Shown piece by piece: positions 44,540-53,352 of a stretch of 64,000 nt of DNA. Origin of the DNA: Gemmatimonas groenlandica (GTDB taxonomy: Bacteria; Gemmatimonadota; Gemmatimonadetes; Gemmatimonadales; Gemmatimonadaceae); NCBI RefSeq assembly GCF_013004105.1, contig NZ_CP053085.1:310001-374000 (forward strand), in the 5' to 3' direction. The notes under the pieces are model-generated. The model did no database searches and was not told the DNA's origin. It was given only the letters and a program-made list of their open reading frames with translations. The translations under genes were made by a program, and so were the position numbers. Each line of letters begins with the position of its first letter. Positions within the stretch are counted from its first letter, which is position 1.

Positions 44540-44574
44540 TCATGTGTAGTGCAATTTCCTCACCGCGAGGCTCG

Positions 44575-44901
44575 ATGAAGACCCATCTGTTTTTTATCCT
44601 GATTTCCCTGGCCGCCGAGCCACGATACGGCACGGCCATCCAGGATGACGTGCGCAGTCTCAGCGACGGCAGCGTGCGTCTGTGGCCGGCCACGCTGTAC
44701 GGATCCCTCGAAGAGCTGGTGCGCGTGGGTTGGATCGAGGAGGTGGCCGACGACGATCGTCCGGACGGCGGGTCGGGACGCGAGCGCTTCTATCGTCTCA
44801 CCGGTGGCGGGCGCACCGCCCTAGAGGCAGAGAGCGCTCGACTCGACTCGATGGTGCGGCTGGCGCGTGCGCGTCTCACACCGCAGGGGCTCAGCGTATG
44901 A
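44575..44901 (+). CDS. PadR-like transcriptional regulator
   Basis: 108 residues from the ATG at 44575 with GAGG six bases upstream. Winged-helix PadR pattern: THLFFILISLAAEPRYGTAI, then LWPATLYGSLEELVRVGWIE, then RFYRLTGGGRTAL (wing and recognition). Usual small-PadR length. PadR repressors commonly precede the membrane proteins they control. Here the stop overlaps the next start (ATGA) and a repeat array lies upstream, supporting an autoregulated two-gene unit. Confidence 0.9.
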   Translation: MKTHLFFILISLAAEPRYGTAIQDDVRSLSDGSVRLWPATLYGSLEELVRVGWIEEVADDDRPDGGSGRERFYRLTGGGRTALEAESARLDSMVRLARARLTPQGLSV

Positions 44902-45959
44902 GCGGTCACCACACGTCCGACTCGACGCATCGCGGCTGGCGTCGTGTGTACGGCGCCCTCTCGGTGTTGATGCCAAGCGCGATGCGCGACAAGCATGGCG
45001 CGGCCATGAGCGAGCTGTTCGTGCGTGAGCTCGAGCGCAGCGCAGGCTCCGGCCGTGCGGCCGTAATCTGGACCGCGGCCGTTGGCCTCGGCGACTTGGT
45101 ACAACGCGGACTCTACGAGCGCGTCGTCGAAGAACGCACGGCGATGACGGCACCGAACCGGCAACTGCTCCGACAGTTGAGCAAGGGGTACGTCGTGGCC
45201 TTCGTCGCATTAACGAGTGTGTTGCTCGCGACGTACGCGTGGCGGCAGGTCGAACGGTGGAGCGCGCACGCGATTTCGCCGACCACGTTGATCGAGCTCC
45301 TTGTATTTGCGATACCATTCACCGCCGCGCTCACGCTGCCCATGGCGATGTTCATCGCCGTACTCTCGACAGCGAGTCGTTCCGCGGCCACGAGTGACGG
45401 CGCCGCCGCACGGCTTCGACGAGCACCGTTGATTGGACTTGCCTCCGCCCTTGCGCTGTTCGCCTTTGCGTGGAATGCCGAGGTCGTCCCGCGCGCGAAC
45501 GCACGGCTCGCGGCGCTGCAGTCGAATCAACCGGTGGCGGCACCCAGCGATCGCACCATGACGTTGGGCGAGCTGCGCACCGCCGCACGACGCGCGGCGC
45601 AACGACCGGTGACCGCGGCGGGCACCACGAGGCTGGCGGAAGTGGCGAGCTACGGCATCGAGATTCACAAGAAACCCGCGATTGCGGCGGCGTGCGTGGT
45701 GCTCGCATTGTTGGCGCTCGCGATCTCGCAGCGCGCACCACGCGCCGGTGTGATCGTGCAGCTGCTCGCCAGCGGGGTGGTGTTCACGGTCTACTACGCG
45801 ATCATCATGGCCGGAGAAGCGCTTGCCGAGCGGCTCGTGCTGTCACCGATGCTGGCCATGTGGTCCGCGAACGGGGTGTTGCTGGGCATCGCGCTGCTCG
45901 CGATGCGACGACGACGGGACTCGACAGACTGGCGAGGCGTTGTATCCGAGCGTATATAA
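44898..45959 (+). CDS. Permease-prefix region fused to a jellyroll-less LptF/LptG-like permease
   Basis: 353 residues. Residues about 12-80 resemble the soluble prefix that precedes MacB-type permeases in PadR-linked systems (GWRRVYGALSVLMP, MSELFVRELE). Residues 95-208 follow the LptF/G plan also seen in the window's first gene: VFAIPFTAALTLPMAMFIAV against the LptF/G VLSLPFTVAMTMPMAVLVAT, and VVPRANARL against VLPRANHEL. Residues 252-335 match the LptF/G end (EIHKKPAI; VYYAIIMAGEALAER; LSPMLAMWSANGVLLG). The ~150-residue periplasmic jellyroll is reduced to about 45 residues, and the LptB-coupling segment is altered. It is coupled to the PadR gene. A transport role is inference. Confidence 0.7.
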   Translation: MSGHHTSDSTHRGWRRVYGALSVLMPSAMRDKHGAAMSELFVRELERSAGSGRAAVIWTAAVGLGDLVQRGLYERVVEERTAMTAPNRQLLRQLSKGYVVAFVALTSVLLATYAWRQVERWSAHAISPTTLIELLVFAIPFTAALTLPMAMFIAVLSTASRSAATSDGAAARLRRAPLIGLASALALFAFAWNAEVVPRANARLAALQSNQPVAAPSDRTMTLGELRTAARRAAQRPVTAAGTTRLAEVASYGIEIHKKPAIAAACVVLALLALAISQRAPRAGVIVQLLASGVVFTVYYAIIMAGEALAERLVLSPMLAMWSANGVLLGIALLAMRRRRDSTDWRGVVSERI

Positions 45960-45966
45960 CGCTCGG
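45946..45966. terminator. Hairpin between convergent genes
   Basis: CCGAGCG (45946-45952) pairs perfectly with CGCTCGG (45960-45966) around TATATAA. It spans the stop codon of the LptF/G-like gene and lies 13 bp from the end of the ModE-type gene. It suits a bidirectional terminator though it lacks a U-tract. Confidence 0.55.
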
Positions 45967-45978
45967 TACCCGCCCGTC

Positions 45979-46326
45979 CTATCCCGTCCGCTTCCGAAGA
46001 TGCCGTTCCAGAAACGCTACGTCCTGCACGGCCGCGCGTCGCAACGTCTCCTCGATCGAGCGGTAGCGTTCGACGATCTGATGGCCAAACGGCGTCAAGG
46101 AAGCGCCGCCGCCGTGCACGCCGCCGTGCGCTGCCTCGGTCACGGGCTCTGTGAACATGTCGTTCATCGTCTCGACCAGCAGCCAGGCCCGTCGATACGA
46201 CATCCCCATCATGCGCGCCGCGCCGCTGATGGAGCCCTCGGCTGCGATGGCCTCGAGGAGCGCGACTTTGCCAGGGCCGAGCCGTTCCGCGTCGTCGAAC
46301 AAGATGCGTAGGAAGAACGTGGTCAT
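45979..46326 (-). CDS. ModE-type N-terminal winged-helix regulator
   Basis: 115 residues, the DNA-binding half of ModE only. LGPGKVALLEAIAAEGSISG then AARMMGMSYRRAWLLVETMN and LTPFGHQIVERYR are close to the ModE/LysR-like family pattern. The molybdate-binding TOBE domains are absent, as in many stand-alone ModE-like proteins. The ATG (46324-46326) overlaps by two bases the ATG of the TonB receptor on the other strand, so the promoters must lie inside each other's coding DNA. It probably regulates that receptor. Confidence 0.88.
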   Translation of the reverse strand: MTTFFLRILFDDAERLGPGKVALLEAIAAEGSISGAARMMGMSYRRAWLLVETMNDMFTEPVTEAAHGGVHGGGASLTPFGHQIVERYRSIEETLRRAAVQDVAFLERHLRKRTG

Positions 46327-49300
46327 GGCGTGGGATCAGTGGATACGACGTGGAGTGGCGACGGCCATGCTGCTGCCCGTGGTAGTCGCCACGGCGCACA
46401 GTCAGAGCGCGGCAAGCGGCATCATCGGCACCGTACGTGACTCAGTGGGCCATCCGATCGATGCGGTGGTCGTGGAGGCGCGCGACGGTACCACCGGATA
46501 TGTACAACGTGCCGCGACGAACAGCACGGGGCGGTACATCCTGCTCGGATTGCCGCTGGGCGGCCCCTACGTTGTGAGCGCGCGACGCGTGGGCTATATC
46601 CGCAGCGACCGCCCCGGTATCACGCTGACCATTGGAGCGCGTGAGATCGTCGACCTCGTGCTCCGCGTAGTACCGGTGCGCCTGACCGAACTGAACGTGC
46701 GCGCGGATGCAGAGGCCGGCCGGGAATCGCGAATCGGCGGTAGCACACGTATCGCCCGGGAACAGATCGACGCGCTGCCGATTCCGGATCGCAATTTCTC
46801 CGGACTCGCGTCGCTGAGCCCGTTGGCCGGCAATCAGCTGTCGCTGGGCGGGCAGCGCTGGACCAGCACGGACCTGCGCATCGACGGGGCGCAGTCGCGC
46901 AATCTGTTGCGCGCCGGAGAAGCCAACGGCGGTCCGGCCGCGATTTCTCTCGAGGCGGTGCGCGAGTTCGAGGTGAACACCGCGGTGTTCGATGTGGGGC
47001 AGGGGAGGCAGGGCGGCGGACAGATCGCGGCAGTGACGCGTGCCGGCGCTAACAGCCCCGAAGCCCGCCTGTACACCGGCTTCCGCAACGAACACCTCGC
47101 CGCGAGCACCGACTTTCAGGGCCGCAGCCGAGCGGCACGCACCGCACAGACGCTCCAAACGGCGTTGTCGCTGGGAGGGCCCCTCGTGCGCGATCGCGCG
47201 CATTACTTTCTCGCCTACGAACGACAGGACGCCAGCGAGCCGCTCACCACGGGCGACGTCAGCACCGCCGAGGCACAGGTGGCGTCCGGCATCGCCCGCG
47301 ATTCACTGGTGAGACTGCTCGACGTGTTGACGCGGCAATACGGTACCGACCCGGCCGTTTCGCAGACCGGTCAGTTGGGTCGGCGGTCGGTCTCGCAAAC
47401 GCTGTTCGCGCGGGTGGATTGGCAGCTCGCGGCGGCCCATCGCGCGACGGTGCGACTGACGGCCAGCGATTGGGTCAGCCCACTCAGCGGCGGTGTGGAT
47501 CAAGCGATTGCCCTGCGCGAGGCGCGTTCGGGCTTTTCGTCGCGCGAGGCACAGCTGCTCTCGACGCTCACGTCGCACCTGGGTGAGCGCACGCTGAATG
47601 AAGTACAGATCGCTTTCGGCACCTCTCGTCGAGCGCTCATCCCCGAATCGCCCGGCGTGCCGCGCGGCTTCGTGCAGGTGCGCTCGCTGCTGCCCAACGG
47701 CACCACCGGGAACTCCACGATCCAGTTCGGCGGCAACCGGCTCGCACCCGATGAGAGTCGCGAGTGGCAGCTGCAACTCATGAATCGCCTCACCTCGCAG
47801 CGCGGGTCGGTGTTGTGGACGTTGGGCACCGACAACTCGTTGGTGGCTACGCGCACGCTCATCGCCGAAGCGCAGGGTGGCCTCTTCGTATTCCCCTCGT
47901 TGGCCGCGCTCGAGGCGCGACAGCCGAATCGGTTTACGCGCACCGTGCCGCTTTCCGGCGCGTCCCCGGTCACGCGACAGCGTGTGCTCGAACTCGGCGC
48001 GTATGGCCAGGTGGAGTGGCAGGTGACCGATCGCATCACCTGGACGAACGGCATGCGGTGGGACGCGACGGCATTTCTCGACGCACCGGCCGCGAATGCG
48101 GCGATCGATAGCGTCTTTCAGGTGCGTACGGCGCGCGCACCGCGTGATCTCGCCCAACTGCAACCCCGCACGCAGCTCGTATGGCGCCTGCAACACGACG
48201 CCCGCGACATCATTCGGGTAGGCGCCGGAGCATTCACCGCGCAGCTGCCGTACTACGCGGGGCACAATCAACTGCTCTACACGGGGAGCACGCTGGCCGA
48301 TATCGATCTACGTGGCACGGCGGTCCCCACACCCGACTTCGCGCGCTATCGCGCCGCGCCGCTCGCGGTACCAGGACTTCCTGCCGGGGCGGTTCTGTCG
48401 CCCGCCTACGTGAACGTGGCAGGCGCGGTGCGGGCACCGCGCACCTGGAAAGGGTCTGCGACATGGTGGCACCGCATCGGTGACGGCACGACGGTGACGC
48501 TTGGCGTGCAGGCGTCACGCATGCGCGATGGCTACGCCTACGTCGACCGCAATCTGCGCAACGTGCCGGCGTTTGTGCTCACGGCCGAGGGCAACCGTGC
48601 GGTGTGGGTGCCGGCGAACACCATCCCTGCAGCCACCGGCGTGACCGACGTGCGGAACGCGTCGCAGCATCCGGCCTACGCGCGTGTCCTCGCGCTCGAG
48701 TCGGGTGCGCGTGCGGAACAGGTCGCGGTGACCGGCGAGGTCGCCTTTCGCCTTGGTGATCGCGCGCAGGGCACGATGGGCTATGCCTGGTCGCGCGCCC
48801 GTGACAACTCCAGCTACGGCTGCTGTCTGGCGCGCACGACGACCACCTTCACCCCCGTGGTCGACGATCCGCGAGCACTCGGGCAAGCGTGGGGGGTGTC
48901 CGATTTCGACGCACGGCATCGACTGACGGGGGCGCTGAGTGTGCGTGCGCCGTTCAAGCTGGCGATCACCGCGCGCTACGTGGGCACCACCGGGCGCCCA
49001 TTCTCGCTGGTGGTTGACGGCGACATCAACGGCGATGAGGCGAACGGCAACGACCGTGCCTTTCTCTTCGACCCGGGGAATCCGACCACGCCGGCCGATG
49101 TCGCGGCCTCCATGCGTCGGGTGCTTGCCAACCCCAACAACCTGGCGCGGCGATACATCGCGTCACACTTGGGGCAGGTCTCGGGGCGTAACACGATCAC
49201 CACGCCATTCACCAACCGGGTCGATGCGCGCATCGCGCGCCAGTTCCGGGCACGTGGCAGTGGCGCGCTGCGAAGCGCCGAGCTGATCATCGATGTGTAC

Positions 49301-49522
49301 AATGTCGGCAACCTGCTGAATCGACGCTGGGGGGCGCAGTATCTGCTTCCGGTCGGGATTTCGTCGCAGAACCCGGTGGTGAACCGGGTGCCACTGTTGC
49401 GCGTGGTCGGGTTCGATCCGGCCACCCAGCGGTATCGCTACAGCGTGAACGAGTCGGCGGGCGTGTTGCCCAAGGGGGGAGATCCGTATCAGGTGCAGAT
49501 CGGCGTGCGGATCGCGCGCTGA
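46325..49522 (+). CDS. TonB-dependent receptor (Oar-like, with carboxypeptidase-regulatory domain)
   Basis: 1065 residues from the ATG at 46325: MAWDQWIRRG then a hydrophobic core ending ATAHSQ, a proper signal peptide. Regulatory-like domain about 28-110 (GTVRDSVGHPIDAVVVEARD). Plug about 125-240 (LPIPDRNFSGLASLSPLAGN; EFEVNTAVFDVGQGRQGGGQ), resembling the Oar/large TonB class that lacks a classic TonB box. Long barrel; the end aligns with the 58767 receptor (VVGFDPATQRYRYSVNE) and closes YQVQIGVRIAR. A ModE-type gene lies head-to-head, hinting at oxyanion or metal uptake, but the ligand is not shown. Confidence 0.9.
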   Translation: MAWDQWIRRGVATAMLLPVVVATAHSQSAASGIIGTVRDSVGHPIDAVVVEARDGTTGYVQRAATNSTGRYILLGLPLGGPYVVSARRVGYIRSDRPGITLTIGAREIVDLVLRVVPVRLTELNVRADAEAGRESRIGGSTRIAREQIDALPIPDRNFSGLASLSPLAGNQLSLGGQRWTSTDLRIDGAQSRNLLRAGEANGGPAAISLEAVREFEVNTAVFDVGQGRQGGGQIAAVTRAGANSPEARLYTGFRNEHLAASTDFQGRSRAARTAQTLQTALSLGGPLVRDRAHYFLAYERQDASEPLTTGDVSTAEAQVASGIARDSLVRLLDVLTRQYGTDPAVSQTGQLGRRSVSQTLFARVDWQLAAAHRATVRLTASDWVSPLSGGVDQAIALREARSGFSSREAQLLSTLTSHLGERTLNEVQIAFGTSRRALIPESPGVPRGFVQVRSLLPNGTTGNSTIQFGGNRLAPDESREWQLQLMNRLTSQRGSVLWTLGTDNSLVATRTLIAEAQGGLFVFPSLAALEARQPNRFTRTVPLSGASPVTRQRVLELGAYGQVEWQVTDRITWTNGMRWDATAFLDAPAANAAIDSVFQVRTARAPRDLAQLQPRTQLVWRLQHDARDIIRVGAGAFTAQLPYYAGHNQLLYTGSTLADIDLRGTAVPTPDFARYRAAPLAVPGLPAGAVLSPAYVNVAGAVRAPRTWKGSATWWHRIGDGTTVTLGVQASRMRDGYAYVDRNLRNVPAFVLTAEGNRAVWVPANTIPAATGVTDVRNASQHPAYARVLALESGARAEQVAVTGEVAFRLGDRAQGTMGYAWSRARDNSSYGCCLARTTTTFTPVVDDPRALGQAWGVSDFDARHRLTGALSVRAPFKLAITARYVGTTGRPFSLVVDGDINGDEANGNDRAFLFDPGNPTTPADVAASMRRVLANPNNLARRYIASHLGQVSGRNTITTPFTNRVDARIARQFRARGSGALRSAELIIDVYNVGNLLNRRWGAQYLLPVGISSQNPVVNRVPLLRVVGFDPATQRYRYSVNESAGVLPKGGDPYQVQIGVRIAR

Positions 49523-49559
49523 AGGCTGCGCTGAACGGCCGCGCGCTAGATTGCTCCAC

Positions 49560-50351
49560 ATGGATCGCAACGCACCCTGCCCCTGTGGCTCCGGCAAGAA
49601 GTTCAAGAAGTGTCACGGCGCCGCCGTGCCCCCCGAAGCGGCGGCGCTACCCGCCGAGGCGCGCGCGGAGTGGCTGCGCGGCGACGTCGTGCTGCAGCGC
49701 CAGAAGCGCGTGGGGCAGGAACTCCTCGACTGGGCCGAGAAGAAGATGGGCGCCGAGTGGATCGATGCGTCGCTTGACGCGTGGGGCGTGACGGAAGATG
49801 AAGACATCGACGAAGGGGTCGCCGATCTGTTCACCACTTGGTCGCTCTTCAACTACGAGCCCAACTCTCTCGGCAGGCCTATCGCCGCCGCCTGGCTTGA
49901 TGATGCGGCGGGCAAGCGCGCCGATGTCGACACGCGCGCCCTCGTCAGCGCCGCCTTGCGCGCACCGCTTGGCCTGTGGGAAGTCGAGACCGTCGAAGCT
50001 GGGGTCGGCGCGACGATCACGGATCGATTCAGCAATACCACCTGCTTCGTCCACGAGCCGGATCTCACGCACGACCTCGGCCCGAGCGAGTTTCTACTCG
50101 CCTATGTTGTCGAGGCCGATGGCGTGCGTGTGTTCTCGGGGTTGCACGCCGACACGCTGGTGATCGTCGACGGCAAGGAACTGCTGGCCGATGTGTGCGC
50201 CGATGCCGGGGTTGGCGCCGCGCCACTGCCCGCCGAGCTGCAGCGGGACGCGTCGTGGCAGATACGAGTCTCGCGTCGCTTCTCGGAGACGGCGGCCATC
50301 GCGTATGACGATGGGGCGCATGAACACGGTGAGGACGACGACATCCGCTGA
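49560..50351 (+). CDS. SEC-C zinc-motif protein of unknown function
   Basis: 263 residues from the ATG at 49560. The N-terminus is a SEC-C zinc knuckle (CPCGSGKKFKKCHG, residues 6-19), as at the end of SecA and in many small proteins. The rest is acidic and mainly soluble (DVVLQRQKRVGQELLDW; DEDIDEGVADLFTTWSLFNY), ending in a His/Asp/Glu-rich tail. No enzyme motif recognised. It stands alone 37 bp after the TonB receptor; it may be co-transcribed. Confidence 0.75.
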   Translation: MDRNAPCPCGSGKKFKKCHGAAVPPEAAALPAEARAEWLRGDVVLQRQKRVGQELLDWAEKKMGAEWIDASLDAWGVTEDEDIDEGVADLFTTWSLFNYEPNSLGRPIAAAWLDDAAGKRADVDTRALVSAALRAPLGLWEVETVEAGVGATITDRFSNTTCFVHEPDLTHDLGPSEFLLAYVVEADGVRVFSGLHADTLVIVDGKELLADVCADAGVGAAPLPAELQRDASWQIRVSRRFSETAAIAYDDGAHEHGEDDDIR

Positions 50352-50795
50352 CCGACGCCGCTGAGATCTATGCGGGCTGCATGGGCAGCTGGATCGCCTG
50401 GGCACGTGTCCGCGTGTCGTCGTCGGCATCTTCGAGGAGTCGACGGATCAGCGGGATCGCACTGCGCGGCTGACGCGGTGAACCAGGTCGCGTGCGGTCG
50501 CCGACGATTGACAATGCAGCGCACGCAGGTGGTGCGCCTCCTTGCTGAGTCGCAGCGCGGCGATCGCCTCGCTCGGCGGCGCCTCGCGATTGGCCAAAAG
50601 CACGCCGGCGTCCAGCTCGATGCGGACGGCGCCTTCGCCACGCTGCTCTTGCACTCGCGCAACTAGCGCCGAGAGGCCAGCACCGCGATCGTCGCCGGCG
50701 AGGCGACCGAGCAGATCCGACAAGCCGCACGCGAAGGCGATGCGCACGCCCTTCTCACGGCGCGAGCGGAGGCCGCCCTTTCGTGCTCACTGGCT
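50352..50795 (-). other. Possible degraded gene downstream of the hybrid kinase
   Basis: On the minus strand a 99-codon frame (50448-50747, GTG start, SDLLGRLAGDDRGAGLSALV) has protein-like composition. Near its end a different frame reads SAIPLIRRLLEDADDDTRTR, which looks like a HEAT-type repeat. The two could be one small HEAT-like gene broken by a frameshift, or chance. It lies directly after the kinase at 50796 in the same direction. Confidence 0.25.
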
Positions 50796-53225
50796 TCACG
50801 CGTGCGCCGTCTCATGCCGAACGGCCGCGCGGGCCAGTGACGTGAGCGCATCGAGCGCGATGACACACAGCGCGTGGTCGGCACGCTCACGAAGGCACCC
50901 TTCCAGTCGTCCGGCGGCAGCGCTAATCGTCGGAAAGCCGTACCCGCCCGCCGAGCCTCTGAGTTTGTGCGCTTCCACCAGCACGCGATCGAGCTCGCCG
51001 GCGTTCCAGCTGTTATGCATCGACTCCACCCGCTCGTCGAGACGGACCAGGAAATCCCCGATCAACTCGCGCATCTCCGGGTCGCCCTCGAACTGACTCG
51101 GTAGCGTGGCGGCCACGTCACGGTGCATGCCTGCGTTCGACAGCCAGCGATGGCACGTCCGTATCAGTACCGATCGATTGATCGGCTTTGTCGCATAGTC
51201 ATCGCACCCCGCTTCGATGCATCGCTCCCGGTCTTCGGACATCGCATGCGCGGTCAGGGCAACGACTGGAATGCTCCAGCCACGTTCCCGCACGGTCCGC
51301 GCTAAGCTGTAGCCGTCCAGTTCCGGCATCTGCATGTCGGTGATCAGCAGATCGAACGGCGACGGAGAGCCCTGCTGCGCGTCGAGGAGGTCGAGAGCAA
51401 TCCGTCCGTTGTCGGCGACGGTGACCTGTGCTCCCGCGTTACGGAGATGGTGCACGATCAGGCGCTGATTGTCTTCTCCGTCTTCCGCCAGCAGGATCCG
51501 ACCGGACAACGTCGGCGTCTCCGCCTCGGCACCGAGCGGCGCTTGGGTGACACTGCGCGCGATGCACGCCGCGAAGGTATCCAGTCGGATGCTGCCGGGC
51601 ACCTCATGCAACGGAATCTCGAATGCAAAGCACGATCCGACGCCCGGCGCGGTCCTCTCGAGGTGCACAGCACCGCCGAGGAGTACGGCCAGTCGTTGCG
51701 AGATCGTCAGGCCGAGGCCGGTGCCGCCGTGGCGACGGGTCACTGACGCATCGGCTTGCGAGAATGGCTGAAAGAGTCGTGCTGCCTGTTCCGGTGTCAT
51801 GCCTGGGCCGGTATCGGTCACGGCGAGTCGTAGTACTTCACGGCCGCCAGCAACCGCGACACTCGCGAGGATTTCGACCTGTCCCTGCTCGATGAACTTG
51901 ACGGCATTGCCGGCGAGATTGAGCAGAATCTGGCGCAGGCGCGTCGGGTCGGTGAGGATGCGCTCGGGAATCGGGGTCAGCACACGCGTCTGCAGCGACA
52001 CGCCCTTCGCGACGGCCCTTGCGCGCACGATGCTGTCCACGTCGCAGAGGATCTGTGCCACTGAGCTGTCGAGATGTTCGGACACGACCTTGCCGGATTC
52101 CAGCTTCGACAAGTCCAGAATGTCATTGATCACGGCCAGCAGGTGCTCGCCGGCGCGTTCGATCGTATCGACGGCCATCAATCGCGGTGAGAGTAGGTCG
52201 TCGTTGCGAGACTCCGATTTCACAATGCCGGCGTAGCCGAGAATCGCCGTGAGCGGCGTGCGGATCTCATGGCTCATGTTGGCCAGGAAGGCGCTCTTGG
52301 CGATCGTAGCCGCCTCGGCGCGCTCCGTCAGCGCCGTGGCGCGCTCGATCTCGGCGGCGAGTACCCGATTGGATTCGCGCAAACGATCGCTGGATTCATC
52401 CGCCTCGACACGCAGTGACTCCACGCATTCCGCCGCTCGCCGCATCTGGACCGCGACGTTCAGAAACGCGCCGTACAGCGCCTCCGACGGCGGCAGGTCG
52501 ATGGCCCGCTGCTCGATCACCGCCGACTCGAGCTCCGCGCTGCACTCTTCGAGCGCGCGGATGGCGTCCACGACAGTACGCTGCGCCGCCACCACGTCGT
52601 CGGTACTCGCATTCTGCCGCCCTTGCCACCCCAGTTCGCCGAGTGTCTTGAAGACAACCTGCGTCTGCTCGGCCTCCATCTCGAGGCGCCACGCCATCAA
52701 GGCGAGAATGGTCGACTCGACCAGCACGAATACGATGTGCACGGCGAGCATGTACAGTCCGGCCGTGCCGGACATCGCGTTCACCATGACGTGCACGCCC
52801 GGCATGATCTGCTGTGCGTAGAGGAACAGCGTGTGGTGTACGGCGATGGCCGCCGCGGCGATCAATGGCAGGCGCCAGTCTCGATAGACGAGCAAGAGAG
52901 CCAGCGCCGCGAACACGTGGAAATGCAGCTCGGTCAGACCATGCGCAAGCTGAATGAACAGCGCCGAGTATAACATGTACGCGACGCTGACCACGATGCG
53001 TGTCGACGACCGTCCGGGATGCTTTCTCGTCAAGGCGAAGGCGAGCGCCGAAGTCGGCGCGCCGAACGCGAGCGCGATCGGCCAATCGCCATAGATCGAC
53101 GCCAGCAGGCACGCGACCGGAAAATGCGCCAGCAGCAGGACGCCGTTCAGGTGATCGGCACCGGCTCGACCAACCCGAAGGAGGTCGGACGTCACGCTGG
53201 ACGGACGAAGTGTGGCGCTGAGCAT
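50796..53225 (-). CDS. Membrane hybrid histidine kinase with receiver and Hpt domains
   Basis: 809 residues. Residues about 25-180 hold five or six membrane spans with FHVFAALALLLVYRDWRLPL and AIAVHHTLF, an integral sensory module. A coiled-coil linker runs to about 300. HisKA has His near 320 (ANMSHEIRTPLTAILGY). The ATPase domain is complete (LNLAGNAVKFIEQG; DTGPGMTPEQAARLF; GGTGLGLTISQRL). The receiver has Asp near 627 (LLITDMQMPELDG). The C-terminal Hpt has His near 756 (EAHKLRGSAGGYGF). The His-Asp-His chain is complete on one protein, needing only a separate final response regulator, which is not in the window. Confidence 0.93.
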   Translation of the reverse strand: MLSATLRPSSVTSDLLRVGRAGADHLNGVLLLAHFPVACLLASIYGDWPIALAFGAPTSALAFALTRKHPGRSSTRIVVSVAYMLYSALFIQLAHGLTELHFHVFAALALLLVYRDWRLPLIAAAAIAVHHTLFLYAQQIMPGVHVMVNAMSGTAGLYMLAVHIVFVLVESTILALMAWRLEMEAEQTQVVFKTLGELGWQGRQNASTDDVVAAQRTVVDAIRALEECSAELESAVIEQRAIDLPPSEALYGAFLNVAVQMRRAAECVESLRVEADESSDRLRESNRVLAAEIERATALTERAEAATIAKSAFLANMSHEIRTPLTAILGYAGIVKSESRNDDLLSPRLMAVDTIERAGEHLLAVINDILDLSKLESGKVVSEHLDSSVAQILCDVDSIVRARAVAKGVSLQTRVLTPIPERILTDPTRLRQILLNLAGNAVKFIEQGQVEILASVAVAGGREVLRLAVTDTGPGMTPEQAARLFQPFSQADASVTRRHGGTGLGLTISQRLAVLLGGAVHLERTAPGVGSCFAFEIPLHEVPGSIRLDTFAACIARSVTQAPLGAEAETPTLSGRILLAEDGEDNQRLIVHHLRNAGAQVTVADNGRIALDLLDAQQGSPSPFDLLITDMQMPELDGYSLARTVRERGWSIPVVALTAHAMSEDRERCIEAGCDDYATKPINRSVLIRTCHRWLSNAGMHRDVAATLPSQFEGDPEMRELIGDFLVRLDERVESMHNSWNAGELDRVLVEAHKLRGSAGGYGFPTISAAAGRLEGCLRERADHALCVIALDALTSLARAAVRHETAHA

Positions 53226-53300
53226 GGGGCGGTCGGGATGCGGCTAGGGAGCAATGGAGGCCGCATCGCCCCAGAACCTTTCGGCGAGATAGAGGATCGG

Positions 53301-53338
53301 CGCGGGGACGCCGAAACCTGAGGCCGTTCGTCCCCGCG
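53301..53338 (-). terminator. Perfect 10-bp-stem hairpin after the PRC-barrel gene
   Basis: CGCGGGGACG (53301-53310) pairs with CGTCCCCGCG (53329-53338) across an 18-nt loop. It lies 15 bp beyond the PRC-barrel stop and before the divergent end of the kinase gene's upstream region; it likely ends the minus-strand PRC transcript. Confidence 0.65.
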
Positions 53339-53352
53339 ACTTCCCGTCCGCC

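Noticed and set aside
45953-45961. TATATAACG resembling a ModE half-site near the ModE-type gene
   Set aside because: Single half-site, at the 3' end of the gene and better explained as the loop and stem of the terminator hairpin at 45946-45966; no partner half-site at a promoter.
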